From CAKSHC01 sp045631845 (lineage in GTDB: Bacteria; Bacillota; Clostridia; Oscillospirales; UMGS1783): a stretch of DNA of 11,274 bases. Each line of letters begins with the position of its first letter. Within the stretch, counting starts at the first letter, position 1. The notes beneath the pieces were generated by a model. The model was not told where the DNA came from and made no database searches. It worked only from the letters and a program-made list of their open reading frames with translations. Of this stretch, positions 1 through 6,779 are shown piece by piece. The DNA lies in the NCBI GenBank assembly GCA_045631845.1, contig JAZQVM010000039.1, positions 1-11,274 of the forward strand. The letters run 5' to 3'. A program made the translations under genes and the position numbers.

Positions 1-473
1 TCCAAATAATAAGGCATCATCTGCCGATACTTTTCGCAAGAAATTTCACTCGGCAAATCATCCACCAGATGCTCACGGGCGGCCATCAAAAATTCGGCCG
101 TTTTTTCACGGGAAATTTCCATTTTTTCGGCAATTCCCTCATAGGAAAGGTTAAAAATCTGGCGCAAAACGAGAGAAATCCGCTCATTTTCATCCAGTTT
201 CAAGGCTTTTTGATACCAGCTTTGCCCCTTGATTGGCAATTTCGAAACAAAAACACGGAAAAACGCCTTGATAATATCGGTCTCTTTTACGACATTTCCC
301 AGATGAAGATACCCCTCTACAAACACCTCTTGCGTCTGCTTGACTGCTTCATCGTGAGCCAGCCCCGCCTGCAAAAATGCCGCATAGATCGCCTGCTCAT
401 ATCGGGTAATCAAATCCGTATAGGCCTTCGTGTGGCCGGCACGGATGCGTTTTACAATTTCAAGATCGGTCAA
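1..473 (-). CDS. RNA polymerase sigma-70 family (ECF-like) sigma factor, partial at 3' end
   Basis: This gene is open at the left edge, with 157 codons visible. It would direct RNA polymerase to a dedicated set of promoters. Residues 3-58 match sigma region 2: a DLEIVKRIRAG start, a central RYEQAIY and the TQEVF motif near 47-51. Residues 91-138 match region 4, with a helix-turn-helix of the form LSYEGIAEKMEISREKTAEF. There is no ATG. I place the start at TTG (473-471) because it overlaps the dus stop as TTGA and has an AGAGGGA ribosome site 6-7 nt upstream, which implies translational coupling to dus. After region 4 the chain continues with SCEKYRQMMPYYL and runs off the window; this resembles the first part of a zf-HC2 zinc anti-sigma domain (C...R...YLDGEL). 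The sigma family call is firm, the exact subgroup is not known, and the zinc-domain idea is inference from 13 residues. Confidence 0.82.
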   Translation of the reverse strand, partial: MTDLEIVKRIRAGHTKAYTDLITRYEQAIYAAFLQAGLAHDEAVKQTQEVFVEGYLHLGNVVKETDIIKAFFRVFVSKLPIKGQSWYQKALKLDENERISLVLRQIFNLSYEGIAEKMEISREKTAEFLMAAREHLVDDLPSEISCEKYRQMMPYYL

Positions 474-1438
474 AATACGTCCCTCTCTTCTATCTCTTCT
501 GTGATGTACTGACTAAGCAGATCTTCCAACTGCTGATAGGTCGTTACCCGACAAACGGCGTCCCGCAACATGGCCGCATCGGAAAAACCCTTGATATACC
601 AAGCCGAAAACTTGCGGCTTTCGCACATTCCCGTGCGTTCTCCCTTAGCCTGACACAGCCGTTTGGCGTGGATCAGCGCCGCCGCCAAGCGGCGATTGGC
701 CGTAATCTCCTCAGGGTTTTCCCCATTCGCCAAGGCTTTGAGCCGACGGAACAACCACGGGTCGCCCAAAGTGGCCCGCCCGAGCATCAACCCTGCCGCA
801 CCCGTCTGGGTAGCCGCAACCGCACTGTCCCAATCCCGAATATCGCCACTAAGAATGACAGGCAAGGACACGGCCTGCACCACCGCCTGTACGACCTTAT
901 AATCAGCCTGTCCGCTATACTGTTGTTTTACCGTGCGGGGATGAACACTCAATTCCTTTGCCCCGCTCTCCTGCATGATTTTCGCAAACTCGGGAGCGCA
1001 GATGGACTCATGATCCCAGCCCGAGCGAAATTTCACACTTACGGGAATATCGGTCGCCTTGGCCACCGCTTCGCATACCCGCCCCGCCAACAGCGGGTCT
1101 TTCATGAGCGCACCGCCATCGCCGTTGCCGATGATCTTACCCATGGGGCAACCCATGTTAATATTGATCCAATCGGGCTCATACTCGGCGCAGACACGGG
1201 CGGCATAGGCCATGGTATCGGGATCGTTGCCGAAGATCTGAATATGGATCGGGCGTTCCTTACCCTCAAAGGCCATAAGCGTATGCGTTTTTTTATCTTT
1301 GTAATAGATGCCTCTGGAACTGACCATTTCGGAATAGGTCACATCAGCCCCGCAGTCCCGCACGATTTGGCGGGTGGTAGCATCGGTGATTCCGGCCATG
1401 GGCGCCATGTGCAGAGGCGGCAATTTGAACTTCTCCAT
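470..1438 (-). CDS. dus: tRNA-dihydrouridine synthase, DusB/NifR3-like
   Basis: This is a flavin-dependent enzyme that reduces specific uridines in the tRNA D-loop using NADPH in the cytoplasm. It has 322 aa, the usual length of the TIM-barrel Dus family. Visible motifs are the FMN-binding APMAGITD (residues 12-19), the catalytic cysteine in NMGCPMGKI (Cys97), KFRSGWD (Lys136, Arg138), the His in SVHPRT (His166) and a late MLGRATLGDPWLF that resembles the phosphate-binding GRG..GNPW of the family. The pattern is closest to the DusB (nifR3) branch common in Firmicutes. The ATG at 1438-1436 has a GGAG 9 nt upstream. Its own extended -10 promoter lies just upstream, and its stop codon overlaps the start of the sigma-factor gene, so the two are probably co-transcribed. 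Which uridines it modifies cannot be read from the sequence. Confidence 0.95.
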   Translation of the reverse strand: MEKFKLPPLHMAPMAGITDATTRQIVRDCGADVTYSEMVSSRGIYYKDKKTHTLMAFEGKERPIHIQIFGNDPDTMAYAARVCAEYEPDWININMGCPMGKIIGNGDGGALMKDPLLAGRVCEAVAKATDIPVSVKFRSGWDHESICAPEFAKIMQESGAKELSVHPRTVKQQYSGQADYKVVQAVVQAVSLPVILSGDIRDWDSAVAATQTGAAGLMLGRATLGDPWLFRRLKALANGENPEEITANRRLAAALIHAKRLCQAKGERTGMCESRKFSAWYIKGFSDAAMLRDAVCRVTTYQQLEDLLSQYITEEIEERDVF

Positions 1439-1466
1439 GCTTTGCTCCGTTTCTTATACTGTAGCC

Positions 1467-1495
1467 ATTGTAGCACAAAAAACAAAAGAAAGCAA
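1467..1495 (-). promoter_or_regulatory. Probable sigma-A promoter for dus and the sigma-factor gene
   Basis: On the minus strand there is a TTGCTT box (1495-1490), a 17-nt spacer and TACAAT (1472-1467). The -10 is preceded by TGC, giving an extended -10 (TGCTACAAT) that compensates for the weak -35. It lies about 30 nt upstream of the dus ATG and directly after the terminator of the preceding gene, which makes it a plausible start of transcription for dus. Confidence 0.6.
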
Positions 1496-1523
1496 CAAAT
1501 AAGGCAGGGATAATCCCTGCCTT
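1484..1523 (-). terminator. Rho-independent terminator of the 69-aa gene
   Basis: A perfect 10-bp inverted repeat, AAGGCAGGGA / TCCCTGCCTT (1501-1510 and 1514-1523), has a 3-nt loop and overlaps the stop codon of the small gene. On the minus strand it is followed by an interrupted T-rich tract (1500-1477) that includes runs of four and six T. The T-tract is broken, so termination may be partial. Confidence 0.7.
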
Positions 1524-1731
1524 ACCGTTTCTTTCTTCGATTCCACAACAGTCCGTTTCGCTTGGGGGGCTGGATTTTCTCTCCGATGATTCGACCGGCT
1601 TCCTTTAGTAACTGATTTTGGTCGATGCCTTTGCGAGAGGCGGATACCCGTACAAACAGAACGGCCTGTTCAATCCATTCGCTATCCTGCGGTTGCACTA
1701 CAATTACCTGTCGGTTTAGTCCTTTAATCAT
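1522..1731 (-). CDS. Small conserved protein of unknown function (69 aa)
   Basis: The frame is open from 1764, but the internal ATG at 1731-1729 is the better start: it has an AGGAG about 9 nt upstream (in AAGAGGAGCAAAG), while the outer ATG has none. The resulting 69-aa protein starts MIKGLNRQVIVV and contains an acidic patch (QPQDSEW), a hydrophobic helix (IEQAVLFVRV), LLKEAGRII and a strongly basic tail ending WNRRKKR. It has no signal peptide or membrane segment. I recall short clostridial proteins with an M-K-G-x-N-R-x-V-V-V start and an LKEA helix, often annotated only as hypothetical, and this seems to be one of them; that recollection is unverified. The basic C-terminus would suit nucleic-acid or ribosome contact, but this is inference. 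It is transcribed divergently from ddl and ends in its own hairpin. Confidence 0.72.
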   Translation of the reverse strand: MIKGLNRQVIVVQPQDSEWIEQAVLFVRVSASRKGIDQNQLLKEAGRIIGEKIQPPKRNGLLWNRRKKR

Positions 1732-1813
1732 AACTTTGCTCCTCTTATGTGTATGTATGAGCATTGTTGCCGATTTTTTTATTTTTTATTCGCCGGTTTT
1801 GCATCTTTTGTGG

Positions 1814-1850
1814 TTGCATTATACTGTGTTTTGGGCTATACTATTATAAT
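1814..1850 (+). promoter_or_regulatory. Candidate promoter region of the ddl-murI-ywiB-argS operon
   Basis: A perfect TATAAT (1845-1850) lies about 33 nt before the ddl ATG but has no good -35 at normal spacing. An alternative is TTGCAT (1814-1819), 17 nt, TATACT (1837-1842). The same AT-rich stretch carries TATAAT boxes on the minus strand (1823-1818 and 1848-1843) that may serve the divergent 69-aa gene. A promoter must lie in this 152-nt divergent gap, but which boxes are used is uncertain. Confidence 0.45.
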
Positions 1851-1883
1851 GAAGTTAAGTATATCTATATGGAGGATCCTACC

Positions 1884-2930
1884 ATGAGAAAGGTTCTTGT
1901 AATCTTTGGCGGTGTATCGCCGGAACATGAAGTGTCCCGCCGTTCCGCTGCGGCGGTTCTTGAACATATTGACAAAGAGAAAAATCAGGTACATACCGTA
2001 GGCATTACCAAAGATGGTCGCTGGTTATACACCGGCGCATCCCCCAAGGATATTGCCGAGGGCAACTGGGAAAAGCAACCCAATCTGCCCGCTCTTCTTT
2101 CCTGCGATCGTTCCCAGCAAGGGCTTATGGTTTTGGATCATGATAAGAACACCCTCATCCCCATTGATGTAGTCATGCCCATGCTGCATGGAGAAAACGG
2201 TGAAGATGGCCGCTTGCAAGGGTTATTAGAATTAGCAAATATTCCTTTTGTCGGCCCCGGCATGCGAGCCAGCGCCAACGGCATGGATAAGGCGACGACC
2301 AAGATCGTTCTGGCCAGTGCCGGCATTCGGCAGGCAGACTATTTGATTTTCCGTGCAGGTACCGATATGGAGCGAATGGTATCTCAAACCGAGAGCAAAT
2401 TTGTTTATCCCGTTTTTGTCAAGCCTTCGGCTACCGGTTCGTCTTGCGGCGTATCCAAAGCCCGAAATAAGACCGAGTTGATCACGGCAATCAATGAAGC
2501 GTTCCGTTTTGATAACAAGATCTTAGTGGAAGAATTTATTGCCGGTCGGGAAATTGAGGTTGCTGTTTTCGGTGATCGCCAAGGCACCTACGCTTCGGTG
2601 TGCGGTGAAATTGATCCGGGTGCAGATTTCTACGACTACAATGCCAAATACATTGACGATACGTCCACCTGTCATATTCCTGCCGATCTGCCCGAAGCAA
2701 CGGCACAGGCCATTCGCCGTACGGCGATCGAGGTTTTTGAGACGCTGGAGTGCAAGGGGCAGTCCCGTGTGGATTTCTTTGCGCTGGAGGATGGTAGTTT
2801 TGTACTCAATGAGATTAACACTCTGCCTGGGTTTACCAGCATTAGCATGTACCCGAAACTGATGATGTACTCACAAAATCTCACCTATGCCCAGCTCATT
2901 GAAAAGATGCTGGCGGGTGCGGAGGACTGA
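1884..2930 (+). CDS. ddl: D-alanine--D-alanine ligase
   Basis: This cytoplasmic ATP-grasp enzyme joins two D-alanines to form the dipeptide added by MurF to the peptidoglycan precursor. The 348-aa chain starts at the ATG with GGAGG 8 nt upstream. The frame is open further upstream to 1764, but that extension reads through the promoter region and lacks homology. Motifs are GGVSPEHEVS (9-18), MLHGENGEDG (100-109), the ATP-grasp FVKPSATGSSCGVS (178-191, Lys180), EEFIAGRE, and the metal/substrate site DFF (297-299) with NEINTLPGFT (309-318). The omega-loop contains YDYNAKY (250-256), the tyrosine-type signature of D-Ala-D-Ala enzymes rather than the D-lactate (VanA-type) ligases. It is first in an operon with murI one base downstream, so D-Ala-D-Ala and D-glutamate supply are co-expressed. 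Confidence 0.96.
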   Translation: MRKVLVIFGGVSPEHEVSRRSAAAVLEHIDKEKNQVHTVGITKDGRWLYTGASPKDIAEGNWEKQPNLPALLSCDRSQQGLMVLDHDKNTLIPIDVVMPMLHGENGEDGRLQGLLELANIPFVGPGMRASANGMDKATTKIVLASAGIRQADYLIFRAGTDMERMVSQTESKFVYPVFVKPSATGSSCGVSKARNKTELITAINEAFRFDNKILVEEFIAGREIEVAVFGDRQGTYASVCGEIDPGADFYDYNAKYIDDTSTCHIPADLPEATAQAIRRTAIEVFETLECKGQSRVDFFALEDGSFVLNEINTLPGFTSISMYPKLMMYSQNLTYAQLIEKMLAGAED

Positions 2931-2931
2931 T

Positions 2932-3741
2932 ATGGAACAAAACAAACGCCCGATCGGCGTCTTTGATTCAGGGCTGGGCGGATTGACCTGCATGCGGGAA
3001 TTGATGCGGGTTTTACCGCATGAAGATATCATCTATTTGGGTGATACCGGCCGTGTTCCCTACGGCACACGCAGCAACGATACCATCATCAAATACACCA
3101 TGCAGGATATTGCTTTTCTGAAAAAATTTGATGTTAAGTACATTGTGATTGCCTGCGGTACCGTTTCCTCAGTTGCGTTAGACCATATCGACAAAACCGA
3201 TCTTTGTCCCATTGTCGGCGTAGTGGACAGCGCGGTGGATGCCGCCCTTTCCGCCTCAAAGGCCGGACGCATTGGCGTACTGGGTACGCCGGCCACCATT
3301 GCCAGCGGTTCTTATGTAAAGAAACTCAAAGCCAAGGCGGATGTGGAAGTGGTTTCTCATTCCTGTCCGTTATTTGTGCCTTTAGTGGAAAACGGATACA
3401 CGCAAAAGGACAATCCTGTTTTGCGGTTGGTAGCGCAGGAGTACCTGGCACCGCTTTTGGAGAAACAAGTGGACACCATCATTCTCGGATGCACCCACTA
3501 CCCCCTGCTCAAAGAGGCCATTGCCGATTTGTGTCCCGACATTACCCTGATTGATGTGGGTCAGCAGGCGGCATTGCGTGTGTCCCGCTCGCTAATCTCG
3601 GAAGGATTGGCGGCCAGTGAGGGCGAAGGTCGATATCGGTTTTATGTAACCGACACAACCGAGAATTTTGCCCATTATGGCTCTCTGTTCCTCAATCAGC
3701 CCATCTGCGGATGTGTAGAAAGGGTGGAACTGGGCGGATGA
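2932..3741 (+). CDS. murI: Glutamate racemase
   Basis: This enzyme converts L-glutamate to D-glutamate for peptidoglycan by a cofactor-independent two-cysteine mechanism. It has 269 aa, typical length. The start at 2932 is set by GGAGG (2921-2925) embedded in the end of ddl, 6 nt away; the frame is open further upstream within ddl but without support. Motifs are the N-terminal GVFDSGLGGLT (Asp12, Ser13), YLGDTGRVPYG (35-45), first catalytic cysteine in IACGTVSS (Cys75), SCPLFVPLVENG (144-155) and second catalytic site LGCTHYPLL (Cys187, His189). The first motif reads CGT where the textbook family has CNT, so the glutamate-binding Asn is Gly; I believe this variant recurs in Clostridia. The gene is tightly coupled to ddl before and to the DUF1934 gene after it. 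Confidence 0.95.
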   Translation: MEQNKRPIGVFDSGLGGLTCMRELMRVLPHEDIIYLGDTGRVPYGTRSNDTIIKYTMQDIAFLKKFDVKYIVIACGTVSSVALDHIDKTDLCPIVGVVDSAVDAALSASKAGRIGVLGTPATIASGSYVKKLKAKADVEVVSHSCPLFVPLVENGYTQKDNPVLRLVAQEYLAPLLEKQVDTIILGCTHYPLLKEAIADLCPDITLIDVGQQAALRVSRSLISEGLAASEGEGRYRFYVTDTTENFAHYGSLFLNQPICGCVERVELGG

Positions 3742-4169
3742 ACACTTTAGTATCTATTGTCGGCACCCAGAATAACGGGCCGACGCAAGACAGCGTGGAA
3801 ATGCTGACTGAGGCTGTCATAGAGCAACTTGGTGAAATTACCGATATTCGATACAAAGAGCCGGACGAGAATGGATTTGAAGAATGTCAAACCCATATCC
3901 GTGCTATTGGCAACACCTGTGTTACCATTACCCGAAGCGGAAAATATGCTTCTCAACTGATTTTGGAAAAGGGCCAGCGCCATCTCAATCATTACGACAT
4001 GGGATTTGGTCAATTAGTCATGGGGGTAAGCACGTCCCGTATTGAAAACACCCTTAGCCCCAATGGGGGATCGTTAACGGTAAATTACACACTGGAAATG
4101 AACCATTCTCTTATCAGCAACAATCGTTTTGTGTTAAAAATAGTGGAGGTCAAACATGATAACCAATAA
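3738..4169 (+). CDS. ywiB: DUF1934 / YwiB-family protein
   Basis: This is a 143-aa cytoplasmic protein of the small beta-barrel (calycin-like) DUF1934 family, for which no biochemical role is established. The start ATG overlaps the murI stop (ATGA), implying translational coupling; a purine-rich stretch (GAAAGGGTGG) lies upstream. Family features seen are an N-terminal strand with V-S-I-V-G-T-Q, the central VTITRSG followed by LILEKGQRHLNHYDMGFGQLVMGV, and then GGSLTVNYTLEMNHSLISNNRFVLKI near the end. These alternating-hydrophobic strands fit a barrel. In Bacillus subtilis ywiB likewise sits next to argS, and here its last 14 nt overlap the argS start. The pairing suggests shared expression with translation, but the molecular function is unknown. 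The symbol is transferred by family and neighbourhood. Confidence 0.85.
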   Translation: MNTLVSIVGTQNNGPTQDSVEMLTEAVIEQLGEITDIRYKEPDENGFEECQTHIRAIGNTCVTITRSGKYASQLILEKGQRHLNHYDMGFGQLVMGVSTSRIENTLSPNGGSLTVNYTLEMNHSLISNNRFVLKIVEVKHDNQ

Positions 4170-5850
4170 CCCGAAAAAATATATTACCGACGCCCTGCGT
4201 GATTGCATTACCAAGGCGGCCGTGGCCGCCATGGCCGATGGGGCTCTGCCGCAATGCGAATTGCCCGCCTTTTCCATCGAAACCCCGAAGGATACCTCGC
4301 ACGGTGATCTGTCGGCCAACATTGCCATGGTAGGAGCACGCGCTTTCCGTGTAGCGCCCCGTGTGGCGGCGGCGGCGATTGCCGACCGTATGGACTTTGA
4401 GGGCACGCCTTTTTCTCGCTGTGAGATTGCCGGTCCCGGTTTTATGAATTTCTTTTTATCTGATGAGTTGACGGGCATTACGCTCGACAGCATTCTCTCT
4501 TTGGGCAAGGATTACGGTAAAACCGAAACAGAAAACCCGCAAAAGGTTATGGTAGAGTTTGTTTCTGCCAACCCTACCGGTCCGATGCACATCGGTAACG
4601 CCCGTGGCGGCGTGATTGGCGACTGTTTGGCGGCCTGCTTGGGTGCTTCGGGGCATGAGGTTACCCGAGAGTTCTATGTTAACGATGCAGGCAATCAGGT
4701 AGAGCGTTTTGCCTTGAGTATTACGGCACGGTATTTAGAAGTTTGCGGACATGCTGACAGCAAGGTGCCGGAGGACGGGTATCACGGTGAGGATGTGCTG
4801 ATTCTGGCTCGTGAATTCCACAAGGAATACGGCGAGAAATACGGCGATGTTGTTACCGATGAATTGAAGGATGAACTGACCAAGTTCGGTCTGTCCCGCA
4901 ATATTGCGGCTATGAAGAAGCATCTGGGGCGGTTTGGTGTTAACTATGATGTATGGTTCTTAGAGAGCGGCCTGCACGCCGGCACGGAACTGGCCGAAAC
5001 GATGGATATCCTCAAATCCTCGGGTTACACCTATGAGAGTGAAGGGGCTTTATGGCTTCGCACCACCGATTTTGGTTGCGAAAAAGACGATGTTTTGGTG
5101 CGTTCCAACGGGTTCTACACCTATTTTGCCGTGGATATTGCCTATCACCGCAACAAGTTCTTAGTGCGTGGTTTTGACAAGGTGATTAATGTTTGGGGTG
5201 CCGACCATCATGGGCATGTGGCTCGCTTAAAGGGTGCACTCAAAGCCTTGGGTATGGATCCTGACCGCCTGCACGTCGTTCTGATGCAGATGGTTCGTTT
5301 GATGCGTGATGGTGAGCAGGTTAAGGTCTCCAAGCGTTCGGGCAAGAGCATTACGCTGATTGATCTGCTGGACGAAATGCCCTTGGATTCGGCTCGTTTC
5401 TTCTTCAACCTGCGTTCTCCCGACAGCCATTTTGATGTGGACTTGGATTTGGCAATCAGCAACACCTCGCAGAACCCCGTTTACTATGTGCAATATGCCC
5501 ACGCTCGCATCTGCAGCATGCTGGCCAAAATGGAGGCAGACGGGATAAGTTTGGATGTTATCGATGCCGACCATCATTTGCTCACCGAGCCCAGTGAGCG
5601 CAGTTTGATTGCTATGCTTGCCGATTTCCCTGAGGTGGTACGCAATGTTGGACTTTTATACGATCCTTCCCTGCTCACCCGTTACAGTATTGATCTGGCA
5701 ACGGCCTTCCACAAGTTCTATACCGATTGCCGATGCCATGATGCGCAGGAGGATATCCGCAAAGTACGTATAGCTCTTCTGCTTGCCACCAAGCAGACAT
5801 TAGCAAACGCCTGCACCATACTGGGCATCAGTGCTCCCGAAAAGATGTAA
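4156..5850 (+). CDS. argS: Arginyl-tRNA synthetase (arginine--tRNA ligase)
   Basis: This class I aminoacyl-tRNA synthetase charges tRNA-Arg with arginine using ATP and requires the tRNA for activation. It has 564 aa, full length. The N-terminal Add1 domain spans about 8-100 (with the ETPKDTSHGDLSANIAM segment). The HIGH motif is HIGN at 145-148 within SANPTGPMHIGNARGG. The KMSKS-like loop is KVSKRSGKS (Lys390-Val391-Ser392-Lys393), followed by the characteristic SRFFF-like region and PVYYVQYAHARI. The C-terminal all-helical DALR anticodon-binding domain ends in CTILGISAPEKM. The ATG at 4156 has GGAGG 6 nt upstream (4145-4149) inside the preceding gene, with a 14-nt overlap. No T-box leader is seen before the operon, so it is not obviously tRNA-controlled here. 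Confidence 0.97.
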   Translation: MITNNPKKYITDALRDCITKAAVAAMADGALPQCELPAFSIETPKDTSHGDLSANIAMVGARAFRVAPRVAAAAIADRMDFEGTPFSRCEIAGPGFMNFFLSDELTGITLDSILSLGKDYGKTETENPQKVMVEFVSANPTGPMHIGNARGGVIGDCLAACLGASGHEVTREFYVNDAGNQVERFALSITARYLEVCGHADSKVPEDGYHGEDVLILAREFHKEYGEKYGDVVTDELKDELTKFGLSRNIAAMKKHLGRFGVNYDVWFLESGLHAGTELAETMDILKSSGYTYESEGALWLRTTDFGCEKDDVLVRSNGFYTYFAVDIAYHRNKFLVRGFDKVINVWGADHHGHVARLKGALKALGMDPDRLHVVLMQMVRLMRDGEQVKVSKRSGKSITLIDLLDEMPLDSARFFFNLRSPDSHFDVDLDLAISNTSQNPVYYVQYAHARICSMLAKMEADGISLDVIDADHHLLTEPSERSLIAMLADFPEVVRNVGLLYDPSLLTRYSIDLATAFHKFYTDCRCHDAQEDIRKVRIALLLATKQTLANACTILGISAPEKM

Positions 5851-5854
5851 AAGG

Positions 5855-5884
5855 ATATCCCGGCAAAATTGCCGGGATATTTTA
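5855..5884 (+). terminator. Hairpin after argS, probable weak terminator
   Basis: A perfect 12-bp inverted repeat, ATATCCCGGCAA (5855-5866) and TTGCCGGGATAT (5869-5880), begins 5 nt after the argS stop. Only a short T run (TTT, then AT) follows, and the ribosome site of the next gene begins at 5886. It is likely to attenuate rather than fully stop transcription, leaving read-through into the phosphoesterase gene, which has no visible promoter of its own. Confidence 0.65.
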
Positions 5885-5897
5885 TAAAGGAGATTCT

Positions 5898-6740
5898 ATG
5901 AAACGAATGCGATGGCTATGGCTTGTGGTGGCAATTGTTATATTGTTAGCGACAAGCGCATGGATCATTTGGGAAAACCACTCCCCCATACTGACAAAGA
6001 CCTCCGTTGTCTGTGCGGATACGCCGCAAGAACTGATTGGATTTCGCATTGCTCATATTTCCGATTTTCACAACACCGATTATCCCGATGACGGACAATC
6101 CATGATAGAGATGATCCGAAATGAGCAACCGCACATGATTGCCATTACCGGTGATCTGATCGACTCGTACAACACCAACTGCGAAAGGTCACTTAACTTT
6201 ACACGTCGGCTGGTCGAGATTGCACCCGTTTATTATGTAACGGGAAATCATGAGGGACGCCTTGAGGAAGAATATCCCGATTTTGAGAAAGAATTGATCA
6301 AGCAAGGGGTACACGTCCTACGCAACCGGCAGGAATTGGTGGAACACAACGGCTATTCTTTCCGTATCATCGGCATTGATGACCCCCGTAATGCTGCCGA
6401 CAAATCGGCGGAGGAGGAAGCGTTACTCCTTCATTATATTTCCCAATTTGAGGCGGAAACGGCGCCTTTTTCGCTTATGTTATCACATCGGCCGGAAGGG
6501 TTTGACGCCTACTGTGATACCAAAATGGACTTGGTATTAACAGGGCACAATCATGGCGGCATTATTCGGATTCCTTTTCTTGGCGGGCTATACGCAGAAG
6601 GAACACTATTCCCCGAACATGATAGCGGTTTGTTTACAAAGGATCAGACGGTCATGTTTGTTCATCGAGGAAGCGGAAACAATTCGGTAACCTTCCGAGT
6701 GAATAACCGTCCCGAGGTTGTTCTTCTTACATTGGCATAA
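5898..6740 (+). CDS. Membrane-anchored calcineurin-like metallophosphoesterase (YkuE/YaeI type)
   Basis: This 280-aa protein has one N-terminal hydrophobic segment (about residues 6-24, preceded by MKRMR), giving a signal anchor with the catalytic domain outside the cytoplasm. The binuclear-metal phosphoesterase motifs occur in order: ISDFHN (Asp56, His58), TGDLID (Asp86), TGNHE (Asn117, His118), LSHRPE (His197) and GHNHGG (His217, His219). This is a complete metal-binding set, so it should be active. The family includes Bacillus YkuE and E. coli YaeI, which hydrolyse phosphodiester or phosphomonoester bonds of envelope-related or unknown substrates; the substrate here cannot be told. The ATG has AAAGGAG 5 nt upstream. 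It lies directly after the argS hairpin and before a strong bidirectional terminator, so it probably depends on read-through or a promoter I cannot see. Confidence 0.9.
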   Translation: MKRMRWLWLVVAIVILLATSAWIIWENHSPILTKTSVVCADTPQELIGFRIAHISDFHNTDYPDDGQSMIEMIRNEQPHMIAITGDLIDSYNTNCERSLNFTRRLVEIAPVYYVTGNHEGRLEEEYPDFEKELIKQGVHVLRNRQELVEHNGYSFRIIGIDDPRNAADKSAEEEALLLHYISQFEAETAPFSLMLSHRPEGFDAYCDTKMDLVLTGHNHGGIIRIPFLGGLYAEGTLFPEHDSGLFTKDQTVMFVHRGSGNNSVTFRVNNRPEVVLLTLA

Positions 6741-6775
6741 AAAAACAAGGTCACTTTCGTGACCTTGTTTTATTT
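6738..6775. terminator. Bidirectional Rho-independent terminator
   Basis: A perfect 13-bp inverted repeat, AAAACAAGGTCAC (6742-6754) and GTGACCTTGTTTT (6759-6771), has a TTTC loop. It sits between two convergent genes. On the plus strand it is followed by a T-rich tract ending the phosphoesterase transcript; on the minus strand the seven-A run at 6739-6745 becomes a seven-U tail ending the importer operon. The A/T flanks pair into the stem base, as is usual for two-way terminators. Confidence 0.93.
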
Positions 6776-6779
6776 TTAT

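Noticed and set aside
69..512. Plus-strand open frame of 147 codons at the left edge
   Set aside because: The minus strand of the same stretch encodes a clear sigma factor with regions 2 and 4; the plus-strand product is composition-biased and unrelated to any family.
668..1513. Plus-strand open frame of 281 codons opposite dus
   Set aside because: It is antisense to a well-supported dus gene and its product has no recognisable domain.
1731..1884. T-box or other riboswitch leader before the ddl-argS operon
   Set aside because: The likely leader is only about 30 nt with no T-box motif, and the divergent gap of 152 nt is mostly AT-rich promoter sequence.
1764..1884. N-terminal extension of ddl (40 extra codons, hydrophobic)
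   Set aside because: The open frame extends upstream, but the GGAGG-preceded ATG at 1884 starts exactly at the conserved first strand, and the extra codons overlap the promoter boxes.
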